NCBI GenBank assembly: GCA_018136815.1
Contig: CM030937.1
Location: forward strand, 2,304,887 to 2,368,886
From: Isochrysis galbana
Lineage: Eukaryota; Haptophyta; Isochrysidales; Isochrysidaceae
Direction: 5' to 3'
DNA: 64,000 bases
Shown here: positions 32,825-43,462 of the stretch, piece after piece
How the letters are laid out: every line of letters starts with the position of its first letter
How positions within the stretch are numbered: the first letter of the stretch is position 1
Position numbers and translations under genes: made by a program
Notes under the pieces: model-generated
The model's input: only the letters and a program-made list of their open reading frames with translations
What the model was told of the DNA's origin: nothing
Databases searched by the model: none

Positions 32825-33929
32825 GGGCACGTGTCTGCCTGTGGCTGTCGTGGTGCTTGGCGGTGACACGGTGGCTGTGGTGGTTGTGGCTGGCTCGCCC
32901 AATGGTGGAGGGAGAGTCGAGCGCGGGGAGTGGCGCGACGGGGCCGCCGTCCCAAGCACTTTCTCGTAAGAGAGGTTGGTTCCTTCTCGAGGCGAAAGGG
33001 AAGGGCGGGGGGGGGGGGGGGGGGGGGGGGCGCGGCCTTCGCCGAGGAGCGCGGGAGGTCCCCCAAAGGTGATGGAAGGAAGGCCCGCGTCCGTTCCCCC
33101 GCCTTTCCACCCTCCGCGCCCCCCCCCCCCCCCCCCCCTCTCTCTCTCTGTGCGTCGTCCTCCGTGCCCCCCCCCCCCCCCACCCGCCGCCGCCGCCGCC
33201 CCCCCCCCCCCCCTCCACAATCACCGCGCGGTCAGAGCGGCGGCGCTTTTACCGCCTCGGTGCTTCCCCGCCCGCCCCGCCCCCCCCCCCCCCCGCATCC
33301 CCCGCGCTCGCAGATCACCAGGGAGGCGGGGCCACATCGCGCCGTCGGGTGCAACCCAGCGAGGGCCCCCCACCGAGTGACCGACCAGATTCCATCTCGG
33401 TCGAGCCAGCGCTCGCTTCCTCGCGCATCTCGCGCGCTCCTCCGCTCAGATCTGATTGCGCGCACAGGTGACGAAACGAGATCGGCACCAGATCACCCCG
33501 CCCCCCCCAAGAGAGAGACTCGCCCCCCCCCGCCCCCCGCGCGCCTTCAGTCGCGGTGAGCCTTCCAACTCCTTCCCGGGCGAGGAGGGCCACCTCGACG
33601 TACCTCCCCCCGCCTACAGAAGCTTCTCGCGCCAAGGCGGCCGGGGCCACCGAGGCAGCGGCCGGCGGGAGGTTGAGCCGCCGAGGCAGCGGGCGGCCGT
33701 TGGGGAAGACCGACGCCCACGGCAGCGAAGCCATGAGGACGGGCGCGCGCGCTGGGACAGCCTCCAAACGGCCGTCAGGCGGGAGATTTTGTTTTCTGTG
33801 CCGATCCGAGCGCCGTCTTCCTCGGTCAAATCCACACGAGAAAACAAAACCCCGAGCGAGAGCATGACTGCGAGGAGGTAGTCTAGGGGGAAAGGTTCAA
33901 ATCGTCCACTGGCGCTCACCGGCCTGCCG
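32825..33929. promoter_or_regulatory. Divergent 5' region with long homopolymer runs
   Basis: Between GT25 and CAP-D2 starts. G-run at 33008-33030; C-runs at 33120-33138, 33168-33180, 33199-33213 and 33281-33294; (CCG)n at 33184-33200. Frames across it are Gly/Pro/Arg artefacts. Both genes' 5' UTRs and promoters must lie here. Confidence 0.4.
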
Positions 33930-36900
33930 ATGGCGCCCTTCACGATCCCAATGAAGCTGAGCGGGCTGGACGACGAGCAGAGCGATTGGCGGGTCGAGAC
34001 ACAGGTATGCGCTGCAATCGGCTGAGCGCGGGAAAGCCGTGCACCTCCGTACCTCGGCAGGATAGCGGCAAGACATGCCGCCTGCGAGAGCGGTGCCCGG
34101 CGACAGCCATAGATAGCCCTGCGACTGGCCCAAGGTGTCCGCTTCAAGGAATCGTGGCGAGGCGCTAACCGCGAGTCACTCCATGTGCCAACACAGTTCT
34201 CGGCGGACGGCAATGAACTCCTAGATGCGCTCGCCGACGCCATATCCATGGTAGAAGACGAGCCACTCGTCATAGCGGAACACGCCAGTTTTGACGCTGC
34301 ATACGCGGTACTGCTGAACTTCTCGTCCATAGGGGCTACAGAGCGTGCCCGCGGAGCCGAGCTCGTTATCTCCGGGCTCACCGGAGTGACCAAGGCGTGC
34401 AAGCGATCCCTGACAGCCTTGGCCTCTGATGCGGAAATTGGGCAGCTCAGAGAAGCCCTCAAGAAGGCGGTCTTCCTGCAGTCGCATCTCATCCAAGAGG
34501 CCGAAAAAGTCGCCGCGGCGGTTGGTGCCCCCGCGGTGGCCGTCAAAGGGCGCAGCGGCAGGAGCGGCGCAACCAAGAAGGGTGCGGCCCAGCAGAGCAT
34601 GTTCGAATGGGCTGCGCTACGCGAGACAGCTGTTGCTCGTTTGCTTGAGAGCCTTGAACTCGACTTAGGCACACTGTGGTGCCGCCGTGCCCCGGATGAG
34701 GCGTTGCTGCATCTATACTCGGCAGCTGCTAACGCAGTATTGGAACACGTGGCTGCTATCAAGGCCTCGACTCAGTCCCTCCGCGAGGCACTCTGGCGCC
34801 TGATTTCAATACCGGCTGTGCGCTACAACCAAGAGGTGTCAGCCATCACTTCCATTGTATCCATGGTGGTGGCGCATGAGCACTTGCCGGTGCATCTGGC
34901 AGAACTCATGCGTCATATGCTAGAAGAGCACCAGGCGGCGCGCCTAGTGGCCAATGTCGTGCGCGAGGTTTCGGCGCTCTCGCCCGCTGATATGGGCGTC
35001 GATGCGGCTGCGCCAAAAAATGTAGCTGCCTTCCTCATCAGCCTGGCAACGAAGGCCCCGCTGATGCTCCTCGCCAACATCGAGCTTCTGCATGACGTCC
35101 TCTGCTCCGATGCGTACACGCTCCGCTGCGGTGCCGTCTCTGCCTTTGGCCAGTTGCAGATCGCGGTCTCCACGATGATTTCGCCGTTGCCGTCTGAGGT
35201 GGAGGAGGTTGCAGCGGCGATCCTCCCGACCATCTTAGAGAGGCTGCACGATACCTCTTCATTCGTGCGGACCCGCTCGCTTGCAACACTTTCGGGACTT
35301 TGCGAGGCGCGTGCGCTGCCGAATGCCAGCTTCCATCTTGTGGGCGAGCAAGGGCTCGCGCGCCTGGTGGACAAGAATGCCAATGTGCGCCGCGGTGCTT
35401 TGCAGCTGTACGCCAAGCTCCTCGAATTCAATCCGTTTTGCGGAGCTCTCAATCGTGCAGCGCTCATCGCAAGGCGCGATGCCATTCGCGCACAAATGCC
35501 GGAGGAGTGGTGTAGGGCGGCGGACAGTGAGCACAGTGACTGCATCGAGCAAATGGATGATGAGTGCAGGTACTCTGAAGACGAAGAGGGTGCGGACCTG
35601 AATGCGTCGGCTAGCACGGCAGCAGCTGAGGCACCCTCGCCGCCTGCACACGTGGCAGAAAAGCAGGCAGCACTCCTGTTGCTGGAGCAAGCGCTTTCGC
35701 TCGAAGCCCTCGTTTCATTGCGGCTTGATGACGTCACTGCGATGCTTGGCTCGCAGACCAATTCGGATGTGCTGGAGGCCCTGCATGCCATCGTTGCTGC
35801 GCACGCCTTCGATCTTCAAGGAGTGAAGCCAGCAGGGTTGCTCACACTCGTCTGGTCGCGCGAACCAACCGTCAAGACGGCAGCGCTGGGGGCCGCGCAG
35901 GCCGTTTGGCTGCGCCCGGATGCGCTGCACACGGCATCCGCAAAGGCGGCAGCCGCGCATACCATGGCAGTGGCTTGCGGACTTCTTAAGCTCACGACGA
36001 CGTGCACAATCGCTGAGCTTGCCTCCCTTGAGGAGGTCATCAAGGATTGGCAGGCGCAGAAGTTGCTCTCCTCTTCGCTTCACAATCTCTTGTGGGACGC
36101 CGTCGCGGACCGCCGCCCAGAGCTCCTTGCTGATGAGTCGGAGCCGGGGACCTACCGTTCGGCGGCGTTGTCGTTGCTCAACATGGCGGCAGCTGCCGAA
36201 CCGGAGGTCCTCAAGTGCAAGCTCGACGTCGTCCTTTCGCTTCTTCGTGGGGCGCCACCGCCCGAGCTTGCACGCCAGGCCTGCATTGCAATGCTCCGGT
36301 GCGCCTCGGGTGGGAAATTGGCCGAACAGACGGCTGTAAGTTTCCTCCGGTCGCTTGAGGACCTCTTACCAAGGCGCCCCGCGAATTCCGTTGCCGATAC
36401 GTGGGTCGGCTTCGCCGAGGCGGCGCTGAACGCAGCCTTCGTGCTCCACTCCAACCCGGAAGACTGGAGTGGGTTGATCATCCGACAGCTCGCGGCCGTC
36501 GCCTTCCCCCGCGCCGAAGCAGAGGTCGAAGGTGCAGAGGGCGCGACAGTATGCTCGGCCGCACTCTCACGCCTATTTTTCGTTGTCGGCCACACTTCGA
36601 TCAAAATGCTTGAGCACATCGAGGGTTGCGAAAAGGCCTTGGTAAAGCGTCGAGCCGAGCGGGATGAAGCTGCTGAAGCGGCCGCCGTGGTACCCAAGAG
36701 GAACCCCGGCAAAATGGATAGGGAGTTGGCGACTGAGGAAGAGGATGCTCTTGCTTCCGAGCTTGGCACAACTGCTGCCGCTGCAGAGGCCAACTCAGAT
36801 GCCCTGCTTGCCTTGGGTGAGCGGTTGCTCGAGCCAACCGGCATGCTTGGTTGCTGGGCGCCACTTGTGTGCAAAGTTTGCACTTGCTTGGACTTCCCGC

Positions 36901-37979
36901 CCGATACCCGCGCGGCGGCCGTCCTCGCGCTGTGTAAGCTGATGGCTACGTCGTCGATCTTCTGTGAGCAACAACTGACGCTCCTGTTCACGCTTATGGC
37001 CAAGGAGCCTGTGCCGGCCATCCGCGCGACCATCGCCGTGGCGCTAGGCGATCTCGTCGTTCGCCACCCCAACCGTCTCGAACCATGGACTGCACGTCTC
37101 TACGCGCAATTGCGCGATGAGGACGCCCGTGTTCGCAAAAACGTTCTGATGGTTTTGAGCCATCTCATACTGAACGATATGGTCAAGGTGAAAGGGCAGG
37201 TCGCTGAGATGGCTCGCTGTCTGCTCGATCCAGACTCACGCATTTCGGCCCACGCGCGCCTCTTCTTCTCAGAGTTCGCCAAGAAAGGCTCCGCTCCCGT
37301 GTACAACTTGCTTCCAGACATCATGTCCTCGCTTTCAGCAGACTCGTCGCTTGGCACCGAGGGTTTCCATGAGGTGATGGGCTTTCTCATTGGCTTCATT
37401 CAGAAGGACAGGCAATGCGAAGCCATGGTTGAGAAGCTTTGCGCGCGCTTTAGCATGTCTGATGACGTGCAGCACCATCGTGATGTCGCCTTTTGCGTGG
37501 GTGCTCTGCAGCACACAGAGCGTTCTGTGCGAAAACTCGCAGAACTCATTAAAACGTACGCTGATACCCTCACCGACGACGAGGTGCACACCAGTTTCTT
37601 GGGAGTGATCAGCCGTGCGCGAAAAATTGCCCGCGCCGAGTTCAAGAGTGCTCTCGACGAGTACGAGACAGAGCTTGCCACTAGGCGTGGAGAGGTCGTG
37701 CCAGGAGCCAATGGCGAAGGGGGAGGTGAGAAGGAGGCGACGGCCGCGGTTGATGAGCGCATGAGGAAGGATGAGAAACGTAAGAAGGCTACGCTGCGCC
37801 GAGGTCGTGGCCGGAGGGCACACGCAGACTCAGAAAGCGAGAGCGATGAGGACATTGAGAACGCTGAGAACGTGGACGACAACATTGAGACCCCTCGGGT
37901 GGGGCGCGCCAAGACGGAAGCGGGGGCGGTGGTCAAGCCTCGCGCCGCGCGCGCCGGCCGGGCGCGCGCCCTCCGATGA
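33930..37979 (+). CDS. NCAPD2: Condensin complex subunit 1 (CAP-D2 / NCAPD2), two exons
   Basis: Exon 1 is 33930-34004 (MAPFTIPMKLSGLDDEQSDW...), the intron 34005-34196 (192 nt, GTATGC...ACACAG) and exon 2 34197-37979, phase 0, 1285 aa. The longer frame begins with GTG at 34185, inside the intron, and is not a start. CAP-D2 is the HEAT-repeat subunit of condensin I that compacts mitotic chromosomes. HEAT-like helices run through the protein. The diagnostic Cnd1 domain lies at about residues 965-1060: IRATIAVALGDLVVRHPNRL, DEDARVRKNVLMVLSHLILN, DMVKVKGQVAEMARCLLDPD and RISAHARLFFSEFAKKG, then VYNLLPDIMSSLS and EKLCARFSM. An acidic insert (about residues 470-490) and a basic/acidic tail (RRGRGRRAHADSESESDED) complete it. 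No frameshift is seen. Divergent from GT25. Confidence 0.93.
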
Positions 37980-39633
37980 TAGCACACCGTCCCCATAGGA
38001 AGAGGGGACAGGGGTGGGGAGCGACAGAGGGAGGGACCGAGCGTCGCTTGCCTCCCCGTCCTGTGAGAGGTGGTGAAGCGTGCGAGCCCGCGCCGCCCCC
38101 ATACTTCATGTGGGAGAGTCTCTCTTGCATATGCTTTACTATCCTCTCCTCCTGTGTCCCTCCGGGGTGTGGTCGGTCGTCATGTGAGGATGCTGCGTGG
38201 AATCTACTCCTACTCTTACGAGACTTACATACATCAGCATTATTAATGCGAATCCAAGCGGTCTGGTGGACTTCCCGGTGAAAGGATGTCGTCGTGAGAT
38301 TTGTACAATAGGACGCCGTGGTGGTGTGTGCAGAGGAAAGAAAGCACGCCGGGGGACGAACAACTGATAACTGGCCAAATCCCACAGACAACAAACTACA
38401 TGAAGGGATTCTTCATCCATTGTCCATTGTAGTTGCTATGTGGCTCAATTCGAGTTGCCACTGCCAGTTCACTCCCTAGATGTAGCTCGGTCACTCACTC
38501 ATTTTAGCACCACTATTTCCCACCTCCCCTGGGTGTCCAAGGATTCCGCAAGTTCCCCCCTACCTGCCCCGCCAGCCGCCTCCCCCCTCCGAACGACGAA
38601 CGACCCCCTCCCCGCCCCACGAAAGGCAATGGCGTCGGTGTCGGTGAGTGACCCCCCTGCCTTCCCCCGCTCGTTCGTACGGCGGTCTATTTTGTATTTT
38701 GGGAGATTGAGGCGGGCGCTCACGGGAAGGAATCAGAGTGGTGAATGTAGGGCGCATCACTATTAGTTAGCTATTAGAAAGGCGGAGCTTCCGCGACGTC
38801 CGATCGCCCGCGATCGGCCGAAGAATGGCTTGGAGATGGTGGCCATGCAGACAGAGCCTAGCTAGAGCTCTCGCGAGCAGGGTGGGGGGTGGCGGGTCAA
38901 GGGTCAAGGGTAGGTGGCACACTGGTGCTCAAGGGTCGCACACACTCGTATTGCCCATCCTGATCCTGGCCCCTCGCACCGCAGGAATGCCTCGATTCGA
39001 TCCGGCCCGACGTCCAGGGCCATGGCCCCGATTGCCGTCGACAAGCCGCTCGCTTGGACGCCTGGAGGTGCAACTCCTCAAGTGGCCGTGCGGCGCGACG
39101 GGCCGGTCGCGACCGGGCCGTGGGCCGTTCCGGGCCTGTGTCGAACACGCGATGACCACTGGCTCGTAGGCAGAGGGCCGTTCGATCGAGCCGGCAGCTG
39201 ACGCGGCCGTGAAAGAGTCGTTGGTTGTTGCTTGCGGGAATATGTCTGAGAGGTCATAGTAGAAGTCGGGTCTGACTGTGTCTACCATCGAGTGCTAGAG
39301 ACGAAGAGAGGGACGGAGGTTCGGAGGCTCGCAACGCGCGGCGTTGGAGGGTAGGGCCGAGGCTAGCTAGCGAGCTAGAGGAAGAGAGTGAATGAGAAGG
39401 AGAGCTTCTTAGGTCCAAGGTAGACACGAGAGACTACAACACAGAGACCCCAAAAAGATCCCACGTCACGCAGTCACACACGAACTAACCTAAACGGGGC
39501 GAAAACTAACCACCCCCACGACGGAATGTCAAGCGTCGGCACCAAGGCGGCTCATCGACGCACAGACGTGCGACAGAGAAGTCGGAACAACGAGGGCGGA
39601 CCTCGCTGGGGGAAATACCACTGATACACGCAG

Positions 39634-39720
39634 AGAAGACAGAAGACTGTCACCGATGCATGAGGAGAAGACAGAAGACTGTCACCGATGCATGAGGAGA
39701 AGACAGAAGACTGTCACCGA
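39634..39720. repeat. 32-bp tandem repeat, about 2.7 copies
   Basis: Three starts, at 39634, 39666 and 39698, of AGAAGACAGAAGACTGTCAC followed by CGATGCATGAGG. The copies are identical, so the array is recent. Confidence 0.9.
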
Positions 39721-40129
39721 ACGTTTGATGACATCGGAAGAAAGTAAGAGAAGGGGTAGAATGTCGCCGACGAGACCTTGAGGCCTAAAATAACCCACCG
39801 GTTAGAAGTAAAAACCTGCCATCGTATGGAATACGACAGCCTGCGTCTAACCCCCAAAGTCTCCTGGCCCGGGCCCTATGCGTTCGCGCCCACCGTTGAT
39901 CCTAAATCTTGAGAGATGTAAGCGTCATTCGGCATTCGGATGTGGATCGCATCATAGGGCAAAGCATCTGGATCCATCCATCTTAGTCAACTTCTGTATA
40001 CCCCCTCTTGCCCCCCACGACCTCACCCTCCTGACATTAAGCGCGCTTGTAGATAGATCCCCTTATTGGAAGTAATGGAGAGCATCATCAATATAGACCC
40101 GCCACAACCCGCCACAACTCATTGGTTTT

Positions 40130-40330
40130 CGTACGTAACGACACGAGCGAGAAGGTGAGACATGTGGATCGTGATTTCAACGAGATATCGACCCTGTCCC
40201 AAATCGAGTGAATGGAGTAAGACCGCGTGTGTGTCTCAACATGTGAAGTGTCAAGTTGACTCAAGAAACCTCCAGGTGACAACGACAGGTGCTAGCAGGG
40301 ATGGGGATAATTGAACGCTTTTGGTCTGGC
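40130..40330. repeat. LTR-like repeat with PBS-like motif, copy at 40.2 kb
   Basis: Matches 12950-13140 in order: ACGAGCGA, AGATATCGACCCTG, CATCGAGT-like, (GT)n, then CAAGTTGACTC, CTCCAGGTGACAACG, GGTGCTAGCAGGGATGGGGA and TTGAACGCTTTTGGTCT. A third, more diverged copy of the end is at 12325-12395. This is consistent with LTRs of one Ty3-like family; the element body is not visible beside it. Confidence 0.45.
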
Positions 40331-41177
40331 GATAAGAGTCAAACAGCTCCAGGATCCAGGAGGTAGATGTTAAACCCATATCATCGTATAGAATACGAAC
40401 ACGAATACGACGACAGGATGGCGAATCTTTGCCAAACCAAACGGCTGAGCTTGCCAGGGAGGAGTCCCTCAAATGAGGGGCGGCGAGTCGCCGGCCTACG
40501 GCCTACCCTCCAAAGTGACTTTCAGAAACTTTCACAAAGTGTAAAGTGTGGGTGCTTCGTGCTTCTGCAGTTATACCAAATACCAAAATGGGGAGGGGGG
40601 GGGGGGTCGGGGGTGAAAAAAGGTGGACCTCAAGTTGCACCTTCTCACTTCTCAGGCGATAAAGGTGGTGTTCTTTCACCGGTCAAAACACGCTGCGAGA
40701 GCGGCCGGAAGTGTTAGATCCTATAGCTAGTGACTAGTGAGAGTAGCTGATTCAACACTATCAGGAAGTTGGTCTGTGTATTTTTGCTAAGTTCTAAGTT
40801 ACAATATTTTGGTTACTATACTCAATACTTTACCACTTTACCAACCATCAGCAGCATCTCGTATTTCCATAAATGTAATAAATGGCGGAGTACAAATTGT
40901 GTACAAAGATGATGACTTGGGGTTGGAATTTGGGTTGGGCGCCACGGGTACAATATCTAGGGCAGTTTGAGTGGGCAGGCCGGAAGCCTTGTCCCCCCCC
41001 CCCCTCTCCCCTCTCTCTCTCCTTTTCTTGTCTTTTCCCCGGCACGGTGTATTGTACTTTGAGTACAGACAGAGCAGTGTTTGCGCGCCGGCTGAATCGA
41101 GTCGAGCAGTGAGGAAGGGGGGGGCTGCTGGCTAGGCGCAGGCAGCACGCAAGTGCCCGGCGTGCTCAGCGGAGCAG

Positions 41178-43148
41178 ATGGGCAATCAGCCGAGCCAGCC
41201 GAATGACCAGCAGACCGCCGAGCTCCGATCGCGCCACGCAGAGATTGTGCGCGGCGCGGCGGCAGCGGTCGCGCAGGCGGACGTGCTGCTTATGATGACC
41301 GGAGCAGGCTGGTCGGCCGACTCGGGGCTCGCGGTCTATCGGGATATCGCGGACCAGCCGGTCTATGCCGCGCGAGGCCTCACGTACCCTGACCTCTGCC
41401 AGCCGCACGTGCTCAGAGACGATCCGGCGCTTTTCTATGGCTTCTGGGGCGCGTGTTACAACGATTACAAGCATAAGCACCTGCCTCATGAGGGGTATAC
41501 CATTGTGCAGGGGTGGCGTGACACGCTCTTCTCGGATACTCCGGTTGCAGAGGAGGTGCGACGGCACGCCGCCGCCGCGCGTGATGCCCGCGGGCACTTA
41601 GTTTCAGAGAACAAGCGGGAAGCAAAGCTATGTGCCTTCTTCAGCTTCACAAGCAATGTGGATGCGCATTGGACTCGCTTCTGCCGACCCGGAGAGCTAA
41701 AGGAGTGCCATGGCAATGCCGATTGGTGGCAATGTGCCAACTTCGATTGCTGCAGACGCGCTCCACCCTCCGATGCCAAGCCAGAGTATTGCTGCAATAT
41801 GTCGCCAAAATGCCAGACAGACAAGCTGCCTCATGGTGTTGAACAAACCGTTGTCGGCACATCCGACGGATGTTCTTCCGTGCTGCTCTCATGCGGCAAT
41901 ACCAGCGGTGCAGGGCTGATAAGCTCGATTGGCTCCGTGCCGATTTATGATCATAGTATACAAGCCGGATCAGACGCCGAGGAAGCCCCAAGCAAGAGTT
42001 GCGCAGGTGAAACGTGTGATCCAGGAGACTCACGATGGCAAGCACCCGAGGGTTTTGTTTTCCGGGTGGACACGAGCACAATGCTCGCCCCGCCTGGCCC
42101 ACCGCAAGCGTCCGCCGACACAGGAAGATGCAACGATTCGGACCAAATGGCCTCATTTTCGTCCAACTGGCCACGCTGCGTGCGTTGCGGCGGTCTGGCG
42201 CGGCCGGCTATCCTAATGTTTGATGATAGCGATTGGCATGAAGATGAGCATGCGGCGGAAGACTGGGAGGCTTGGAGGCAGGGTGTGCTTTCTCTCGCTT
42301 CGCAGCGTCATAGAAGCCGTGCAACTCCACTGAGAGTCACGGTGCTAGAGGCGGGGGCCGGAGGCAATGTGACAACGGTGAGAAACGAGTCGGAGAACAT
42401 GCTATCTGCATTGCTGGAGGCAGGCGCCGTCGCCCGCCTGATCCGCGTGAATCCGGAGTTGCCGCTGGCCGACGAGCGACACCACCAGTCCTTCACTTTC
42501 TCTATTGCTGCCCCTGGTCTCGAGGCCATCCGCGCAATCGACGAGGAGCTTAAATCACTTCGCCACCGATCGCGCGAGGAGATCTTCGTCTCCAATGAGG
42601 CAGCGGTACCGACTTTGCGAACCCTCAATCCGAGGAGCCCAGAAATCGAAGCGCTTCGGGAAGCTTTGCCTACCGGATTATTGGGCATCGAGTCAGCCGT
42701 AGGTGCCGAGTCGCAATTGCCCGCAGGCATCATCGACGCGGGAGGAGTGAGCCCGGACCATCGCATGGAGGCAACTAGTGCAACGCTTGTCCAAAGGATC
42801 ACAGCACGTGCAGTGGATCAAGTCCGATCAGTTGAGCAAGATTTTGCTGTGTTCGATCATCCGGAAGACTCGATGGTTGGGGGCCTAGGCAAAAACCTGA
42901 GAGCGACTGGGCCTCTTCAAATGGTAGACTGGGATGGAAACGCAAGGACGAGCTTCTTGGATGGACAAGACTGCAAGGGTTTTGACGAATACCCGTCGGA
43001 GACACACGAAACGATTGCGAATTCTCTCTCACGGCCCTTGAGCATCGAAGCCGAGATATGCAATAGTCCGACTGTTCACTTGGAGGAGAAGACGCACTCG
43101 CCCGGCAGGAAACGTCGCTTGAGGGACAAAGAACATCTTGCACCTTAA
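41178..43148 (+). CDS. Sirtuin (SIR2-family NAD-dependent deacylase) with split zinc module
   Basis: 656 aa. The start MGNQPS fits an N-myristoylation signal (Gly2, Ser6). Sirtuin motifs in order: LLMMTGAGWSADSGLAVYRD (residues 37-55, NAD loop), FFSFTSNVDAHW (TxNVD, about 155-165), the catalytic His in ELKECHGN (His178), first zinc pair WQCANFDCC (186-192), second pair CVRCGG near 334-337, then LARPAILMFDDSDW and VTVLEAGAGGNVTTVRNESE with LIRVNPE. Between the two zinc pairs lies an insert of about 140 residues, Ser/Cys-rich, instead of the usual 15-30. A 200-residue tail without recognised domain ends in a basic KRRLRDKEHLAP. Predicted NAD-dependent lysine deacylase or ADP-ribosyltransferase, perhaps membrane-attached through the lipid. 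Unusual architecture, but the catalytic residues are present. Confidence 0.88.
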   Translation: MGNQPSQPNDQQTAELRSRHAEIVRGAAAAVAQADVLLMMTGAGWSADSGLAVYRDIADQPVYAARGLTYPDLCQPHVLRDDPALFYGFWGACYNDYKHKHLPHEGYTIVQGWRDTLFSDTPVAEEVRRHAAAARDARGHLVSENKREAKLCAFFSFTSNVDAHWTRFCRPGELKECHGNADWWQCANFDCCRRAPPSDAKPEYCCNMSPKCQTDKLPHGVEQTVVGTSDGCSSVLLSCGNTSGAGLISSIGSVPIYDHSIQAGSDAEEAPSKSCAGETCDPGDSRWQAPEGFVFRVDTSTMLAPPGPPQASADTGRCNDSDQMASFSSNWPRCVRCGGLARPAILMFDDSDWHEDEHAAEDWEAWRQGVLSLASQRHRSRATPLRVTVLEAGAGGNVTTVRNESENMLSALLEAGAVARLIRVNPELPLADERHHQSFTFSIAAPGLEAIRAIDEELKSLRHRSREEIFVSNEAAVPTLRTLNPRSPEIEALREALPTGLLGIESAVGAESQLPAGIIDAGGVSPDHRMEATSATLVQRITARAVDQVRSVEQDFAVFDHPEDSMVGGLGKNLRATGPLQMVDWDGNARTSFLDGQDCKGFDEYPSETHETIANSLSRPLSIEAEICNSPTVHLEEKTHSPGRKRRLRDKEHLAP

Positions 43149-43290
43149 CTTGCAAGCAACGATCATTGTTCAAGCACAGGCATGAAGACTGCGACACCTG
43201 ATGAGCCGTGGGCGTGGGCGGTCTTGTGTTGTAAAAGTGATAACTTTAACTTGGCGAACTGTCGTATCTTGCCAGCGCGATCGTTTGCAA

Positions 43291-43309
43291 TTTCCAAATC
43301 AACTAAGTA
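43291..43309. repeat. Target-site duplication (5' side) of L element
   Basis: TTTCCAAATCAACTAAGTA, identical to 46452-46470. Confidence 0.92.
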
Positions 43310-43462
43310 GTAAACTATTGTTATAGTTTTAGCGATGGAGCGCGCGCGCCGACCGCTCCCCTCTCCCAGCCCCCCGCCGTCACGACGCCCCAACGGGGCC
43401 GCCCCAAGCCGCCGGAGCCGAAGCGCTCGCAGGCCTCAGCACCGCCTGACAACGACGTCGAG

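Larger units (their letters stand above)
37980..41177. other. Intergenic, retroelement debris
   Basis: No supported host gene. Minus-strand frames around 38930-39290 share TGACCACTGGCTCG with 11293-11307, near other Ty3-like debris, and may be decayed gag. A 32-bp tandem repeat lies at 39634-39720, an LTR-like block at 40130-40330 and a G-run at 40596-40606. Confidence 0.4.

Noticed and set aside
34185-34196. GTG start for the condensin ORF
   Set aside because: It lies within an intron; a 25-codon first exon beginning at 33930 joins in phase through a good GT-AG pair.
39634-39720. Possible CRISPR array
   Set aside because: Contiguous tandem copies without spacers, in a eukaryotic genome.
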